DNA from: Kuafuiihalomonas sp039024635
Lineage (GTDB): Bacteria; Myxococcota; Kuafuiibacteriia; Kuafuiibacteriales; Kuafuiibacteriaceae
DNA: 64,000 nucleotides
Assembly (NCBI GenBank): GCA_039024635.1
Contig: JBCCQA010000011.1
Span: 62,001 to 126,000 of the forward strand
Reading direction: 5' to 3'
The number at the start of each line of letters is the position of its first letter. The stretch's first letter is position 1. The position numbers and the translations under genes were made by a program. The notes under the pieces were generated by a model. It ran no database searches and had not been told where the DNA came from. It saw nothing but the letters and a program-made list of their open reading frames with translations. Below are positions 43,442-51,446 of this stretch, in pieces.

Positions 43442-43470
43442 TTGACTCCCCCCTGGGCCGTTCCTAGCTT
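43442..43470 (+). promoter_or_regulatory. Candidate ribA promoter
   Basis: TTGACT (43442-43447), a 17-base spacer and TAGCTT (43465-43470). Transcription would begin near 43477, which argues that translation starts at ATG 43497, not the upstream TTG 43470. A GTGCGCAC palindrome (43429-43436) lies just upstream of the -35. Confidence 0.5.
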
Positions 43471-43496
43471 TGAGAAAGCCGGCCTGGCGCCTTCCC

Positions 43497-44144
43497 ATGA
43501 TACTGCCGAAATCTCCGTCCGCCGCGCCTCTCTCGCGAGTGGTGCGCTACGCGGAATCTGAAATCCCCACGGCCCGAGGCCCGCTCCGTGCCGTCGTTTA
43601 CCGAGAAGTGGTCGACGGTGAGGTCGACTCCAACAAGGAGCACGTGGCCCTCGTGGTCGGAAAGCTCGAGGCCTCCAGCGTCTTGTCGCGCGTCCACAGT
43701 GAGTGCATCACCTCAGAGGTCTTCGGCTCCCTCAAATGCGACTGTGCCGACCAGTTCGAAACTGCCATCGGCGCCTGCTACGAAGAGGGCCAGGGCGTCG
43801 TGCTCTATCTCCGTCAGGAGGGGCGGGGCATCGGCCTGGGCAACAAGATCAAGGCCTATGCTCTGCAGGCCAAGGGCGCCGACACGGTGCAGGCCAACCA
43901 TCAGCTCGGTTTCGAGACAGACCTGCGGACCTACGACATCGCAGCCGCCATGTTCGATGACCTGGGCGTCAGTTCGGTCCGACTCCTGACCAACAACCCT
44001 GACAAGGTGCAACAGCTCGAGACCCACGGCGTCCAAGTGGAGGCCCGCGTGCCTCTTCAGACGCCGGTCAACATCCACTCTCGGAAGTACATCGCGACCA
44101 AGCGGGACAAGTGTGGCCACATGATCACGCCCGTTGAGGGTTAA
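43497..44144 (+). CDS. ribA: GTP cyclohydrolase II
   Basis: A 215-residue riboflavin-pathway enzyme that opens GTP to 2,5-diamino-6-ribosylamino-pyrimidinone phosphate, formate and pyrophosphate. The zinc-binding block HSECITSEVFGSLKCDC is present, as are VVLYLRQEGRGIGLGNKIKAY and TNNPDKVQQLETHGV. It is a stand-alone RibA without a RibB domain. ATG 43497 is preferred because it lies downstream of the promoter. The C-terminus RDKCGHM is typical. Immediately followed by a remnant-bearing spacer. Confidence 0.95.
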   Translation: MILPKSPSAAPLSRVVRYAESEIPTARGPLRAVVYREVVDGEVDSNKEHVALVVGKLEASSVLSRVHSECITSEVFGSLKCDCADQFETAIGACYEEGQGVVLYLRQEGRGIGLGNKIKAYALQAKGADTVQANHQLGFETDLRTYDIAAAMFDDLGVSSVRLLTNNPDKVQQLETHGVQVEARVPLQTPVNIHSRKYIATKRDKCGHMITPVEG

Positions 44145-44282
44145 CACATCTCCTTCACCTCCTGAGCCTCACCGGTCTCATCGCGCCCTACCTCGCCATC
44201 GTCATCTTCGTGGTCCGTCAGTTTCGGCCCTGAATCACCCGCGAAGCAGAGCCTGAGAACGGAGCTCGAGGAAGCTCGAGCC

Positions 44283-44411
44283 ATGGTCCAGAACGCACAC
44301 CAGGCCATGGACGCCTTCTTGGCCAAGCCGGTGACCCGCGTGGAGCTGAGGACGGCTTTGAACCGCCTTCAGGCCTCGGGTTCTTCGGACCTCAGGCCTT
44401 CCCGGGCGTGA
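44283..44411 (+). pseudogene. C-terminal remnant of a response-regulator receiver domain
   Basis: In the 247-base spacer after ribA, one frame reads AMDAFLAKPVTRVELRTALNRL before a TGA at 44409-44411. This matches the beta-5/alpha-5 end of a receiver domain, as in hybrid kinases (consensus gMDdfLaKPv..eLr.al). There is no upstream receiver core. Another frame upstream (44162-44230) reads SLTGLIAPYLAIVIFVVRQF, like a membrane helix. This could be a decayed sensor-kinase gene with an internal deletion. No functional protein is expected. Confidence 0.4.
44371..44399 (-). terminator. Inverted repeat at the 3' end of the LON-domain gene
   Basis: AGGCCT (44371-44376) and AGGCCT (44394-44399) can pair around a region containing a C-TTCG-G tetraloop sequence; the LON-domain stop (44392-44394) touches the right arm. 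Weak but consistent with other stop-associated hairpins here. Confidence 0.3.
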
Positions 44412-45093
44412 TACCCCACCCGATCGGGCTGTCCTCTTCTGCGTCCGACTGCTGAACGAGAAGGAAAGCGCCCAGGCTCCCGGCCACCAAGCCCAGGCGA
44501 GCCTCCACGTCGGGTTCAGCCAGCACGTCTTGACGCTCACTCGGGTCGGTCAGTGCCGCCGCCGCCACCAGGTCGGCCAGCGGCCCCGGCTCGTCGACCT
44601 CGTTGAGACCCTGCAGTTCACTGGCGTCGCTGGGGCTGACGTGAACCATGGCCCGGGTGCACAAGGACCGCAGACTGGCCATGGCCGGCAGCAGGCTTCG
44701 ACTGTCGGCGGGCATCTGATCTTCGAGGATCCGGGCCCGGACGCGGCGAAAGGAAGGACCCGGGTCGTGCTCATCGGAAATGTTCACTCGGCATAGTCCC
44801 TCGATGACGATGTTGTAGCGGCCGTCGGGGAGTCGGGCCGATTGGCGAAGGATGCCGAGGCCGGCCACTTTGTGGACGGCCGGGCGACCGAAGGCGTCGG
44901 GGGGTGACTCCGGTCGCGTCATGGCCACGACCATCAGGCGAGAGCCGTCCAGGCAGTACTGGGTCATGGCTCGATAGCGGGGCTCGAAGACATGCAAAGA
45001 TATGAGCGTGCGAGGGAGGAGAACGGCGCCGGAGAGCGGAAAGACCGCGACCTCTTCTAGGGCCCGCTCGGTGATCTCGACGACTTCGCTCAC
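44392..45093 (-). CDS. LON peptidase substrate-binding (N-terminal) domain protein
   Basis: A 233-residue stand-alone LON N-domain protein without the ATPase or protease parts. The diagnostic opening is EEVAVFPLSGAVLLPRTLISLHVFEPRYRAM, quoted in part: VFPLSGAVLLP and HVFEPRYRAM. RYNIVIEGLCRVNI follows. GTG 45093 overlaps the GlcD-type gene stop by 4 bases (GTGA); longer ORF forms upstream are shadows. Function in bacteria is poorly defined. Confidence 0.88.
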   Translation of the reverse strand: MSEVVEITERALEEVAVFPLSGAVLLPRTLISLHVFEPRYRAMTQYCLDGSRLMVVAMTRPESPPDAFGRPAVHKVAGLGILRQSARLPDGRYNIVIEGLCRVNISDEHDPGPSFRRVRARILEDQMPADSRSLLPAMASLRSLCTRAMVHVSPSDASELQGLNEVDEPGPLADLVAAAALTDPSERQDVLAEPDVEARLGLVAGSLGAFLLVQQSDAEEDSPIGWGITPGKA

Positions 45094-46487
45094 GAGGACC
45101 TCTCGGGCAGAACCTTGCCTGGGTTCAGGATACCGCGGGGATCGAACTGGGCCTTGATGCGCCTCTGAAGCTCGATGAGTTCGGGGCTCTGCTCTAGGGG
45201 GAGGAGGTCGCGCTTGAGGGCGCCGATACCGTGCTCGCCCGACAGAGTGCCGCCGAGGCCAACGGCCAGTCGTCCCACTTCGAACAGGGCGGTTCGGGAG
45301 GCCTCGGTCTGGTCGGGTTCGAACAAGACGTTCACGTGCAAGTTGCCATCCCCCGCATGGCCGTAGGCTGCAACCCGCACGCCGACTTTGGCGCCCACTT
45401 CTCGCAGGCCGCGCATGAGTTCGGGGATGCGAGAGCGGGGAACCGTCACGTCTTCGGACACCTTGCGGGGGGCGGTCGCCCGAAGGGTCTCGCTCAACAT
45501 GTAGCGGGGCGCCCACATTCGGTCGCGCTGGGGCCGAGTGTCGGCTACCGCGAGGTGAAGCGCCCTGTGGTCGAGGACCTCGGCCAATCGGTCGAGGGCT
45601 TGGTCGGCGGCCTCTTGGGTGAGGCCGTCGGCTTCCACGATCAGGGCGGCCTTTCCCCCTGGCTGCCAATCAGGGTGGGCCGCCATCGCGGCTCGGGTCG
45701 CGGTCTCGTCCAAGAGCTCGCAGGCTCTGGGCCAGGCCCCAGCGCGGAAGAGCTGCGTCACGGCCTCGCTCGCCCTTTCGACGTCCGCGAAGCCCGCGAG
45801 GAGGGTGCGCCGCCCCCGCGGTTCGGGAAGCAGGCGGAGGGTGACCCGGGTGATCACACCCAGCAGGCCCTCCGAGCCCACCATGAGACCCGTCATGTCG
45901 AAGCCGGTGGACTGCTTGATACCTCGGCCGCCCAGCTGCATCGCTCCCGTGGCCGGAGCGACGATGTCCATTCCGAGGACGTGCTGCTTGGTGACGCCGT
46001 ACTTCAAGGCTCGTGGACCGCCGGCGTTGCAGGCTACGTTGCCTCCGATGGTGCAGAGGTGGGCCGAGCTCGGGTCCGGTCCATAGAACAGGCCCTCGGC
46101 TTCTACGGCATCGTACACGCCCTGCAGCGTAGTCCCGGCTCGAGCCACGCAGACCATGTCGCCCACGTGGACCTCCTCGACCCCGACGTGCTGTTCTAGG
46201 CTCAGGATCAGTCCGCCCTGCGTGGCGAGAGCGCCTCCCGACTTGCCCGAGCCCAGTCCCCTCGGGATCACGGGGACTCGAGCTTCGTGGGCCGCCGAGA
46301 GCACCTGGCTCACTTCCTCCGAGGAGCGGGCGCGGACGAGAAGATCAGGCCAGGCTGGAGGGCTCCCCGACCAGTCCGTACAGTAGGCTTCCAGGACGTC
46401 CCGGTCTCGAACGACACGTTCGTCGCCCAGCCGGGCGTCCAGGTTCAGGGCGAGACGATCCAGGGTAGCGGGGGAGGGACGCTCCAC
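45090..46487 (-). CDS. FAD-linked oxidase, GlcD/D-lactate dehydrogenase type
   Basis: A 465-residue flavoprotein. The FAD-binding domain (PCMH-type) shows VPVIPRGLGSGKSGGAL, CTIGGNVACNAGGPRALKYG and FDMTGLMVGSEGLLGVITRVTL. The C-terminal oxidase domain shows VAAYGHAGDGNLHVNV and SGEHGIGALKRDLL with the catalytic His. It likely oxidises glycolate, D-lactate or another 2-hydroxyacid. No GlcE/GlcF partners are adjacent. Start ATG 46487. Coupled to the LON-domain gene. Confidence 0.93.
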   Translation of the reverse strand: MERPSPATLDRLALNLDARLGDERVVRDRDVLEAYCTDWSGSPPAWPDLLVRARSSEEVSQVLSAAHEARVPVIPRGLGSGKSGGALATQGGLILSLEQHVGVEEVHVGDMVCVARAGTTLQGVYDAVEAEGLFYGPDPSSAHLCTIGGNVACNAGGPRALKYGVTKQHVLGMDIVAPATGAMQLGGRGIKQSTGFDMTGLMVGSEGLLGVITRVTLRLLPEPRGRRTLLAGFADVERASEAVTQLFRAGAWPRACELLDETATRAAMAAHPDWQPGGKAALIVEADGLTQEAADQALDRLAEVLDHRALHLAVADTRPQRDRMWAPRYMLSETLRATAPRKVSEDVTVPRSRIPELMRGLREVGAKVGVRVAAYGHAGDGNLHVNVLFEPDQTEASRTALFEVGRLAVGLGGTLSGEHGIGALKRDLLPLEQSPELIELQRRIKAQFDPRGILNPGKVLPERSS

Positions 46488-46531
46488 GCCCCAGGTCTAG
46501 CTAGCGCCTCGCCCAGGGCGAAGCGGCTTCG

Positions 46532-47068
46532 TCACTTGGTGATGGGGCCTCGAAGCGGCGTCCGGGTCTGGACCTTGGTGGCGCCGCTGCCCTGTAGGCG
46601 CTCGGGCAAGGGCCAGATGTCCACCGGCATCTCCAGGCGACCATCGAGTGTGCCTGAAGAGGTTCGGCCCTCCAGGCGAAGGGCATAGATGCCTTCTCGC
46701 GTGGGAGTGAAGTGGGTGGCGTACTTGGCCCGGGCCCGGGGGTAGGCGTGGAGCCGGTACCGCCCCACTTCCTTGCCCTCGGGATCGGTTACCGTGAGCA
46801 CCATGTCGGCCCCTTCGATGCGCTTTCGCCCGGCCAGGCCACGGCCCGAGACCTCCTCGGGCACGACTGTGATCGTCATCACTTCACCAGTTGTGGGGAT
46901 GCCAGGCTCGAATAGGAAGCCCACTTCGATCTTGCCCTGCTTTATGCCCCAGGTCCGCTTTTCTGGCCGGGGTCCGATGGCGTCCGCATCCGGGTCGCCG
47001 GCGAAGGGCGGTGCGGCCAGGACCGTGGTCGAGAAGAGCAGGCCGGTGATGAAGGTCCAGGTCTTCAT
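46532..47068 (-). CDS. Exported hypothetical protein (FixH/YtkA-like fold)
   Basis: 178 residues with a signal peptide (MKTWTFITGLLFSTTVLAAP). The mature domain is Ig-like beta-sandwich in character: KIEVGFLFEPGIPTTGEVMTITV, DMVLTVTDPEGKEVGRYRL, GIYALRLEG, reminiscent of FixH/YtkA periplasmic proteins. Likely periplasmic. 44 bases upstream of the GlcD-type gene in the same direction. Exact function unknown. Confidence 0.65.
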   Translation of the reverse strand: MKTWTFITGLLFSTTVLAAPPFAGDPDADAIGPRPEKRTWGIKQGKIEVGFLFEPGIPTTGEVMTITVVPEEVSGRGLAGRKRIEGADMVLTVTDPEGKEVGRYRLHAYPRARAKYATHFTPTREGIYALRLEGRTSSGTLDGRLEMPVDIWPLPERLQGSGATKVQTRTPLRGPITK

Positions 47069-47099
47069 GGGTAGGAGGCTGTCCCACGGGGGAAGCGTG

Positions 47100-47122
47100 A
47101 AGTCGAGAGGGCAGGTCGACTT
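47100..47122. promoter_or_regulatory. Inverted repeat in a divergent spacer
   Basis: AAGTCGA (47100-47106) and TCGACTT (47116-47122), perfect 7-base arms with a 9-base gap, in the 155-base spacer between the exported protein and the FHA-GGDEF gene. Possible operator for one or both. Confidence 0.35.
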
Positions 47123-47223
47123 TCGTTTCTAGCGAACGTCTACTCTCACTCTCACCCACACGCAGACTGCGCCCCCATCGGCTGGCAGATCGCCGACGCC
47201 TCGCGTAATGTGTTTCGAACGCA

Positions 47224-48159
47224 ATGGCGTACGACGACCTCTTCGATGGAGGCTTCGGACAGGCGGACGAGGACCAGACGGCGGTGCACGAAGTGTCACC
47301 CCTCGGCCCGGACGGCACCGTCGCCCGCTCAGCCGCTCTTCTTTGCATCAGCGGCCGGTCCATTGGTCAGATGTTCGTCCTCAACAAGGACGAGACGACC
47401 TTGGGCCGAGCGCCGGAGTGCGACGTCTTCTTGGATGACGAAGGCGTCAGCCGGCACCACGCCAAGATCGTTCGTCGAGAAGGCAAGCTGGTCTTGCTCG
47501 ACCTCGAGTCCACCAACGGCACCTGGCATGACGGCGAGCGCATTCAGGTCGTGACCTTGGAAGATGCCGTCAAGATTCAGCTGGGAACCGCCACCATCCT
47601 GCAGTTTCGCTATCAAGACGCCAAAGAGTTGGAGTTCCACACGATGATGCAGAACTTCAAGACTCACGATCACTTGACCGAGGCCTTCAATCGCCGCGCG
47701 TTCATGTCCGAGATCGACAAAGAAGCCAGCCATTCCCGACGACAGAATCAGCCCCTGTCGCTCATCATGTTCGACCTCGACAACTTCAAGAAGGTCAACG
47801 ATACCCACGGTCACACGGCGGGGGACCAGGTCATTCGGACGGTTGCTCAGGCCGTCATGGAGACCAAGCGCAAGGAAGACATCTTCTCCCGCTACGGCGG
47901 CGAGGAGTTCGCCCTCTTGCTGCGAGCGTGCAGCCAAGAGCGCGCCTTCATCGTCGCGGAGCGCATCCGGCGCGCGGTAGAAGGGCTGGAGATCGTCCAC
48001 AAGGGACGGCGTATCACCTGCACCGTGTCGCTCGGGGTCGCGACTCTGGATCCCAGCCAGCAAAACCCATCCTCGGACCTCATCGACTGGGCCGACGCCC
48101 GTCTCTATCAAGCGAAGCGCAAGGGCCGAAACCGAACCGAGACTCCGCTCTTCGACTAG
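47224..48159 (+). CDS. FHA-GGDEF diguanylate cyclase
   Basis: A 311-residue soluble protein. The N-terminal FHA domain (about 58-108) has LGRAPECDV, SRHHAKI and STNGTWHDG. The GGDEF domain (about 145-305) has the active site GGEEF at 225-229 and an RxxD inhibitory site (RKED, 216-219) five residues upstream. It should make cyclic di-GMP from GTP with product feedback, probably gated by a phosphothreonine ligand (inference). Start ATG 47224. The stop overlaps the convergent hydrolase by 4 bases. Confidence 0.95.
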   Translation: MAYDDLFDGGFGQADEDQTAVHEVSPLGPDGTVARSAALLCISGRSIGQMFVLNKDETTLGRAPECDVFLDDEGVSRHHAKIVRREGKLVLLDLESTNGTWHDGERIQVVTLEDAVKIQLGTATILQFRYQDAKELEFHTMMQNFKTHDHLTEAFNRRAFMSEIDKEASHSRRQNQPLSLIMFDLDNFKKVNDTHGHTAGDQVIRTVAQAVMETKRKEDIFSRYGGEEFALLLRACSQERAFIVAERIRRAVEGLEIVHKGRRITCTVSLGVATLDPSQQNPSSDLIDWADARLYQAKRKGRNRTETPLFD

Positions 48160-48962
48160 TCACGACGGGCTTTGGGGCGGCTGACCGAGAAGTCTACCAC
48201 CATGGACACCGTTCGTTCGTCCCGCAGCATCCCAAAGTGACCCACCCCTCGTAGGTGCTCCAGGCGCGCTTTGGGCAGCAGGCGGGCCAGGCGTTGGCCT
48301 TCGAGGTGCGGGACCCAGCGGTCTTCTTCATCGTGAAGAACGAGCGCGGGTCGCTCGAGACGAGCGATGTCGGCGTCTTGGAAGCGCTCGAGGCTACCGT
48401 GCTTGCGCTGGAGGGCGGCATGAACTCGAGCGCGGGTCGCCGAGCGAATGCCACGTCGTTCGATGAAGATTCGAGGATGACTCGGTGCGGCCATGAAGAC
48501 CAAGCGCTTGCTGGGCAGCCCCTGAAGGGCGGCCAGGAGGACGCAGCCTCCGCCGAAGCTGTGCCCCACCACGGCCTCGAAAGGACCCCACTCGCGGCCC
48601 ATGAGAAGCAAGGCCTCGGCGAACTCGAAGGGATCGGTGCTTCGGTCCTTGCTCGTGCCATGAGCCGGGCCGTCGAAGGCGAGGGCGTGCAGGCCGGCCT
48701 TCGCGCAAGCCTGACCGATGACGCCCATCTGGGAGGCTCGGCCGCCGAAACCGTGAACGAGCAGCACCCGGGGCTGCCCCGCCTGGCCCCACGCCCAACC
48801 GAAGTGACGCTCGCCGGTGTCGACGGGCGTGGCTTCGGCCACGGCGGCATCTTCCCAAGGGCGCGGCGCCCTGCGGGGCGGTCGGGTCAATCGCCGGAGC
48901 ACCACCTCACTGCTGAGGTGGGGCGAAAGGGTCTGCATCAGATTCCAAAGCTGACGTTTCAT
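48156..48962 (-). CDS. Alpha/beta-fold hydrolase
   Basis: A 268-residue cytoplasmic hydrolase with oxyanion region VLLVHGFGGRASQM, nucleophile GHSFGGG, acid DEEDRWVP and histidine RGVGHFGM, a complete catalytic triad. A lid-like helical part covers residues 160-190. Substrate unknown. A perfect 12-base palindrome sits 14 bases upstream of the ATG 48962, the likely binding site of the adjacent TetR protein. Confidence 0.9.
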   Translation of the reverse strand: MKRQLWNLMQTLSPHLSSEVVLRRLTRPPRRAPRPWEDAAVAEATPVDTGERHFGWAWGQAGQPRVLLVHGFGGRASQMGVIGQACAKAGLHALAFDGPAHGTSKDRSTDPFEFAEALLLMGREWGPFEAVVGHSFGGGCVLLAALQGLPSKRLVFMAAPSHPRIFIERRGIRSATRARVHAALQRKHGSLERFQDADIARLERPALVLHDEEDRWVPHLEGQRLARLLPKARLEHLRGVGHFGMLRDERTVSMVVDFSVSRPKARRD

Positions 48963-48976
48963 TGATGCTGTCCTCT

Positions 48977-48988
48977 ACGAACGTTCGT
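48977..48988. promoter_or_regulatory. Palindrome, candidate TetR operator (hydrolase promoter)
   Basis: ACGAACGTTCGT is a perfect 12-base palindrome, 14 bases upstream of the hydrolase start. A one-mismatch copy lies at 49619-49630 in front of the TetR gene. Confidence 0.6.
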
Positions 48989-49008
48989 GCTCATATTTGC
49001 AAAAAAAC

Positions 49009-49602
49009 CTATGCCCGGGCCGCTCGAACCAGCCGCTCGAATCCGGCCCGGACCCGGCGCTCGGCCTCGGGGTCCCGAAGGAAACGGGCGTAGTAGTGAT
49101 GGCCGAGCAGCAGGCTGAAGCCTTCGAAAGCGAAGCCTTCGACGTCCAGGTCCTCCCGGAAGTCGCCGGCTTCGACGGCGATTCGGGCCGCTCGCACCAT
49201 GGTCTCCAAGAGCCTCCGCTGCTGCTCGAGAAGAAAATCCCGCGTGCTGCCGTCTCGGGCGTCGAGCTCATGAGCGGCGCCCATCAGCACGCAGCCCCCC
49301 GGAAAGGCGCGACTGGAATTCCAAGCCAGGTGGCGCTCAAACATCGCGCGAATCCGGGCCTCACCTCGAGGAGCGGTGAAAGCAGGCTTGAGGACCTCCT
49401 CTACGAAGCGCCGAAAGACCTCCTCGAGGACCGCCAGCTGAAGCTGCTCCTTGGACCCGAAATGGGCAAAGAGCCCGCTCTTGGACATCTGGAGCTGGCT
49501 GGACAGGCTACCGATGGTCAGACCCTCCAGACCCTCTTTGCTGGCCTGGCGGATCGCCTGGGCAAGGACCCGCTCTTTGGTCGACTGGCCTTTCGGTCCC
49601 AC
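49009..49602 (-). CDS. TetR/AcrR family transcriptional regulator
   Basis: About 197 residues. An N-terminal helix-turn-helix (KERVLAQAIRQASKEGLEGLTIGSL, SKSGLFAHFGSKEQL) is followed by a ligand-binding helical domain (TetR_C, KAYALAWNSS-like FERHLAWNSSRAFPGG). The ORF opens at TTG 49647, but GTG 49602 (VGPKGQSTKERV) gives a typical N-terminus and leaves the operator-like palindrome at 49619-49630 upstream. GTG 49620 is possible. Likely represses itself and the hydrolase. Confidence 0.88.
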   Translation of the reverse strand: MGPKGQSTKERVLAQAIRQASKEGLEGLTIGSLSSQLQMSKSGLFAHFGSKEQLQLAVLEEVFRRFVEEVLKPAFTAPRGEARIRAMFERHLAWNSSRAFPGGCVLMGAAHELDARDGSTRDFLLEQQRRLLETMVRAARIAVEAGDFREDLDVEGFAFEGFSLLLGHHYYARFLRDPEAERRVRAGFERLVRAARA

Positions 49603-49618
49603 AGACTCAGAGCAAAGC

Positions 49619-49630
49619 ACGACCGTTCGT
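49619..49630. promoter_or_regulatory. Palindrome, candidate TetR operator (tetR / rhomboid spacer)
   Basis: ACGACCGTTCGT, matching the 48977 palindrome at 11 of 12 bases. It lies between the TetR start and the rhomboid gene. Confidence 0.5.
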
Positions 49631-49697
49631 TTTGGGCAAGGTCCCAAGGCCCGCCCTGCAGGACGGCGGGGGCCGCCTCGGTCTAGGCTGGCCCGAG

Positions 49698-51443
49698 ATG
49701 ATCTCGGTGCGCAGCCGCGGACGGGTCGAGACCCTTGAGCTCGAGGTCTTCGAGCAGCGGGTCCGGGAGGGCAAGATCCTCCCCTCGACCCAGGTACGGC
49801 TCCCCGTCGTCACCGGCGCCGACTACGTCCGGGCCGAGGAGCTCGAGATATTCCAGCGGCTGCATGCGCCGGCGCGACTGGCCTTCGTCCGCGCCTTCAG
49901 CCTCGGTCGCTTTCCCCACTTCACGCTCCTCTTGTGCACGGGCCAGATCGTCCTATTTCTGATCTTGGCCGGCCCCAACCGCTTCATCGCCCTCGACCCC
50001 CTCATTCGCGCCGGCGCGAAGGCTCGGCCCAACATCCTGGAGCTCGGTCAGACCTGGCGATTGCTCAGCGCCAACTTCCTCCATCGGGACGTCCTTCATC
50101 TGTTCGTGAACAGCTTCTTTCTCTTCAATCTGGGAGGCGCGATCGAGAACACCTTTCGACTGAGGGACTACTTGTGGATCTTGCTCGTCAGCGCGGTCGG
50201 CACGACTGTCCTTTCGACGCTCATGTCGAGTAGCCTCGCTTCGGTCGGCGCGAGCGGGATGGTTCTCGGTCTCTTCGGGAGCGCTTCGGTCTTCGGCTAC
50301 GTCTACGGAAGGGATCTGCCGCCTCGTTATCGACGCTATTTCGGTAGCGCGGTACTTCCCTACGCTCTGTTCATTCTCTACTTGGGTTTGGCCAGCCCCG
50401 ACACCGACAACTGGGGCCACCTGGGTGGCTTCCTGGGCGGTTTGCTCGCCACCCTTCCTCTCGCGCCGAGAGGGCTGGTGCAGGGGGGCTCTTGGAAGCG
50501 CTGGTGGAGTTCGGCCGCGAGCCTCGCTCTGGTCGGCAGCGTCATTGCGCTCGGACCAGTCATTCGGAAGATCGGCCTCGTATTCGAGCCTGTCCGCGAC
50601 GAACGATCGGGTCTTGCCTTCGTGTATCCGGCCTACTGGAAAACCGGCCAAAACCACTTGGGCTACGTCGCCAAGGGCAACAGTTTGGGGACCGCGCTCG
50701 GCGTTCGAGCCGAGCGACGAAGCTCGGCCCCCTATACCCTGCGGGAGACCCGTCAGTGGTTCCTAGAGCAAGAACTCCAGGCCCGTGCCGCCGACGGAGA
50801 CATCACCCAGCTCGAAGTAGGGCGTGAGCGTCCCTTCTTCCTCGACGGAGCCCGGGCCATCGAGATCGATGTGGAGCTCGAGTCTCGGGCCGGGCCTCAG
50901 GTCTCCCGCAACGTCCTCGTGCAGAGGGGCTACTACCGATACGCGATCGTGCTGTCGGCCCCGGCCGAGTGGGCCGAAGAGTACGACAGCCTGCTCGAGC
51001 GCCTGGTGGAGCAGGTGCGCTTGGTGGAGCCGGCCAGCCTCAAGGACGCCCGAGCACTGGTGGAGCGCTTCCCGGGCATGACCAGCGCACGGGTCGATCT
51101 CGGGCATGAGCTGGCCCGGATCGGGGCAGTTGAAGAAGCCAAGGCCGTCTTCATGAAGGCCCTCGACCTCGATCCCAACGAGCCCTCGGCTCTTTACGGT
51201 TTGGCGAAGCTGGAGGCCGACTTCGACGGTGACCTGGAGCTCGCCGAGTCCATGGCTCTGGCCGTCTTCCTCATGAGTCCAAAAGAGCCGGAGTACGTCG
51301 CACTCTTGGCCGATCTTCGACGACGATTGGGTCGAATCGACGAGGCCTGCGAAGCCTTGCAGCGCGGCTTTCAAGACATCGAGCGCCCGCCGGAACACTT
51401 ACGTCGAAGGGTCATCGAGCTTCGCTGCTTTCGCGGAAGCTGA
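49698..51443 (+). CDS. Rhomboid intramembrane protease fused to C-terminal PsbP/DUF1795-like and TPR-like regions
   Basis: 581 residues. An N-terminal cytoplasmic domain (1-65, SRGRVETLELEVFEQRVREG) precedes the rhomboid core: HLFVNS (His134, Asn138), catalytic Ser186 in VGASGMVLG and His241 in DNWGHLGGFLGG, all present. After the membrane part (about residue 290) is a beta-rich soluble domain (LAFVYPAYWK) and then two to three TPR-like helical repeats to the end. ATG 49698 (MISVRSRGRV) chosen over an ORF extension to 49632. Substrate unknown. Confidence 0.92.
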   Translation: MISVRSRGRVETLELEVFEQRVREGKILPSTQVRLPVVTGADYVRAEELEIFQRLHAPARLAFVRAFSLGRFPHFTLLLCTGQIVLFLILAGPNRFIALDPLIRAGAKARPNILELGQTWRLLSANFLHRDVLHLFVNSFFLFNLGGAIENTFRLRDYLWILLVSAVGTTVLSTLMSSSLASVGASGMVLGLFGSASVFGYVYGRDLPPRYRRYFGSAVLPYALFILYLGLASPDTDNWGHLGGFLGGLLATLPLAPRGLVQGGSWKRWWSSAASLALVGSVIALGPVIRKIGLVFEPVRDERSGLAFVYPAYWKTGQNHLGYVAKGNSLGTALGVRAERRSSAPYTLRETRQWFLEQELQARAADGDITQLEVGRERPFFLDGARAIEIDVELESRAGPQVSRNVLVQRGYYRYAIVLSAPAEWAEEYDSLLERLVEQVRLVEPASLKDARALVERFPGMTSARVDLGHELARIGAVEEAKAVFMKALDLDPNEPSALYGLAKLEADFDGDLELAESMALAVFLMSPKEPEYVALLADLRRRLGRIDEACEALQRGFQDIERPPEHLRRRVIELRCFRGS

Positions 51444-51446
51444 AAC

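Noticed and set aside
48156..48159. GACTAGTC palindrome at overlapping stops as a terminator
   Set aside because: Too short and without a loop to form a stable hairpin.
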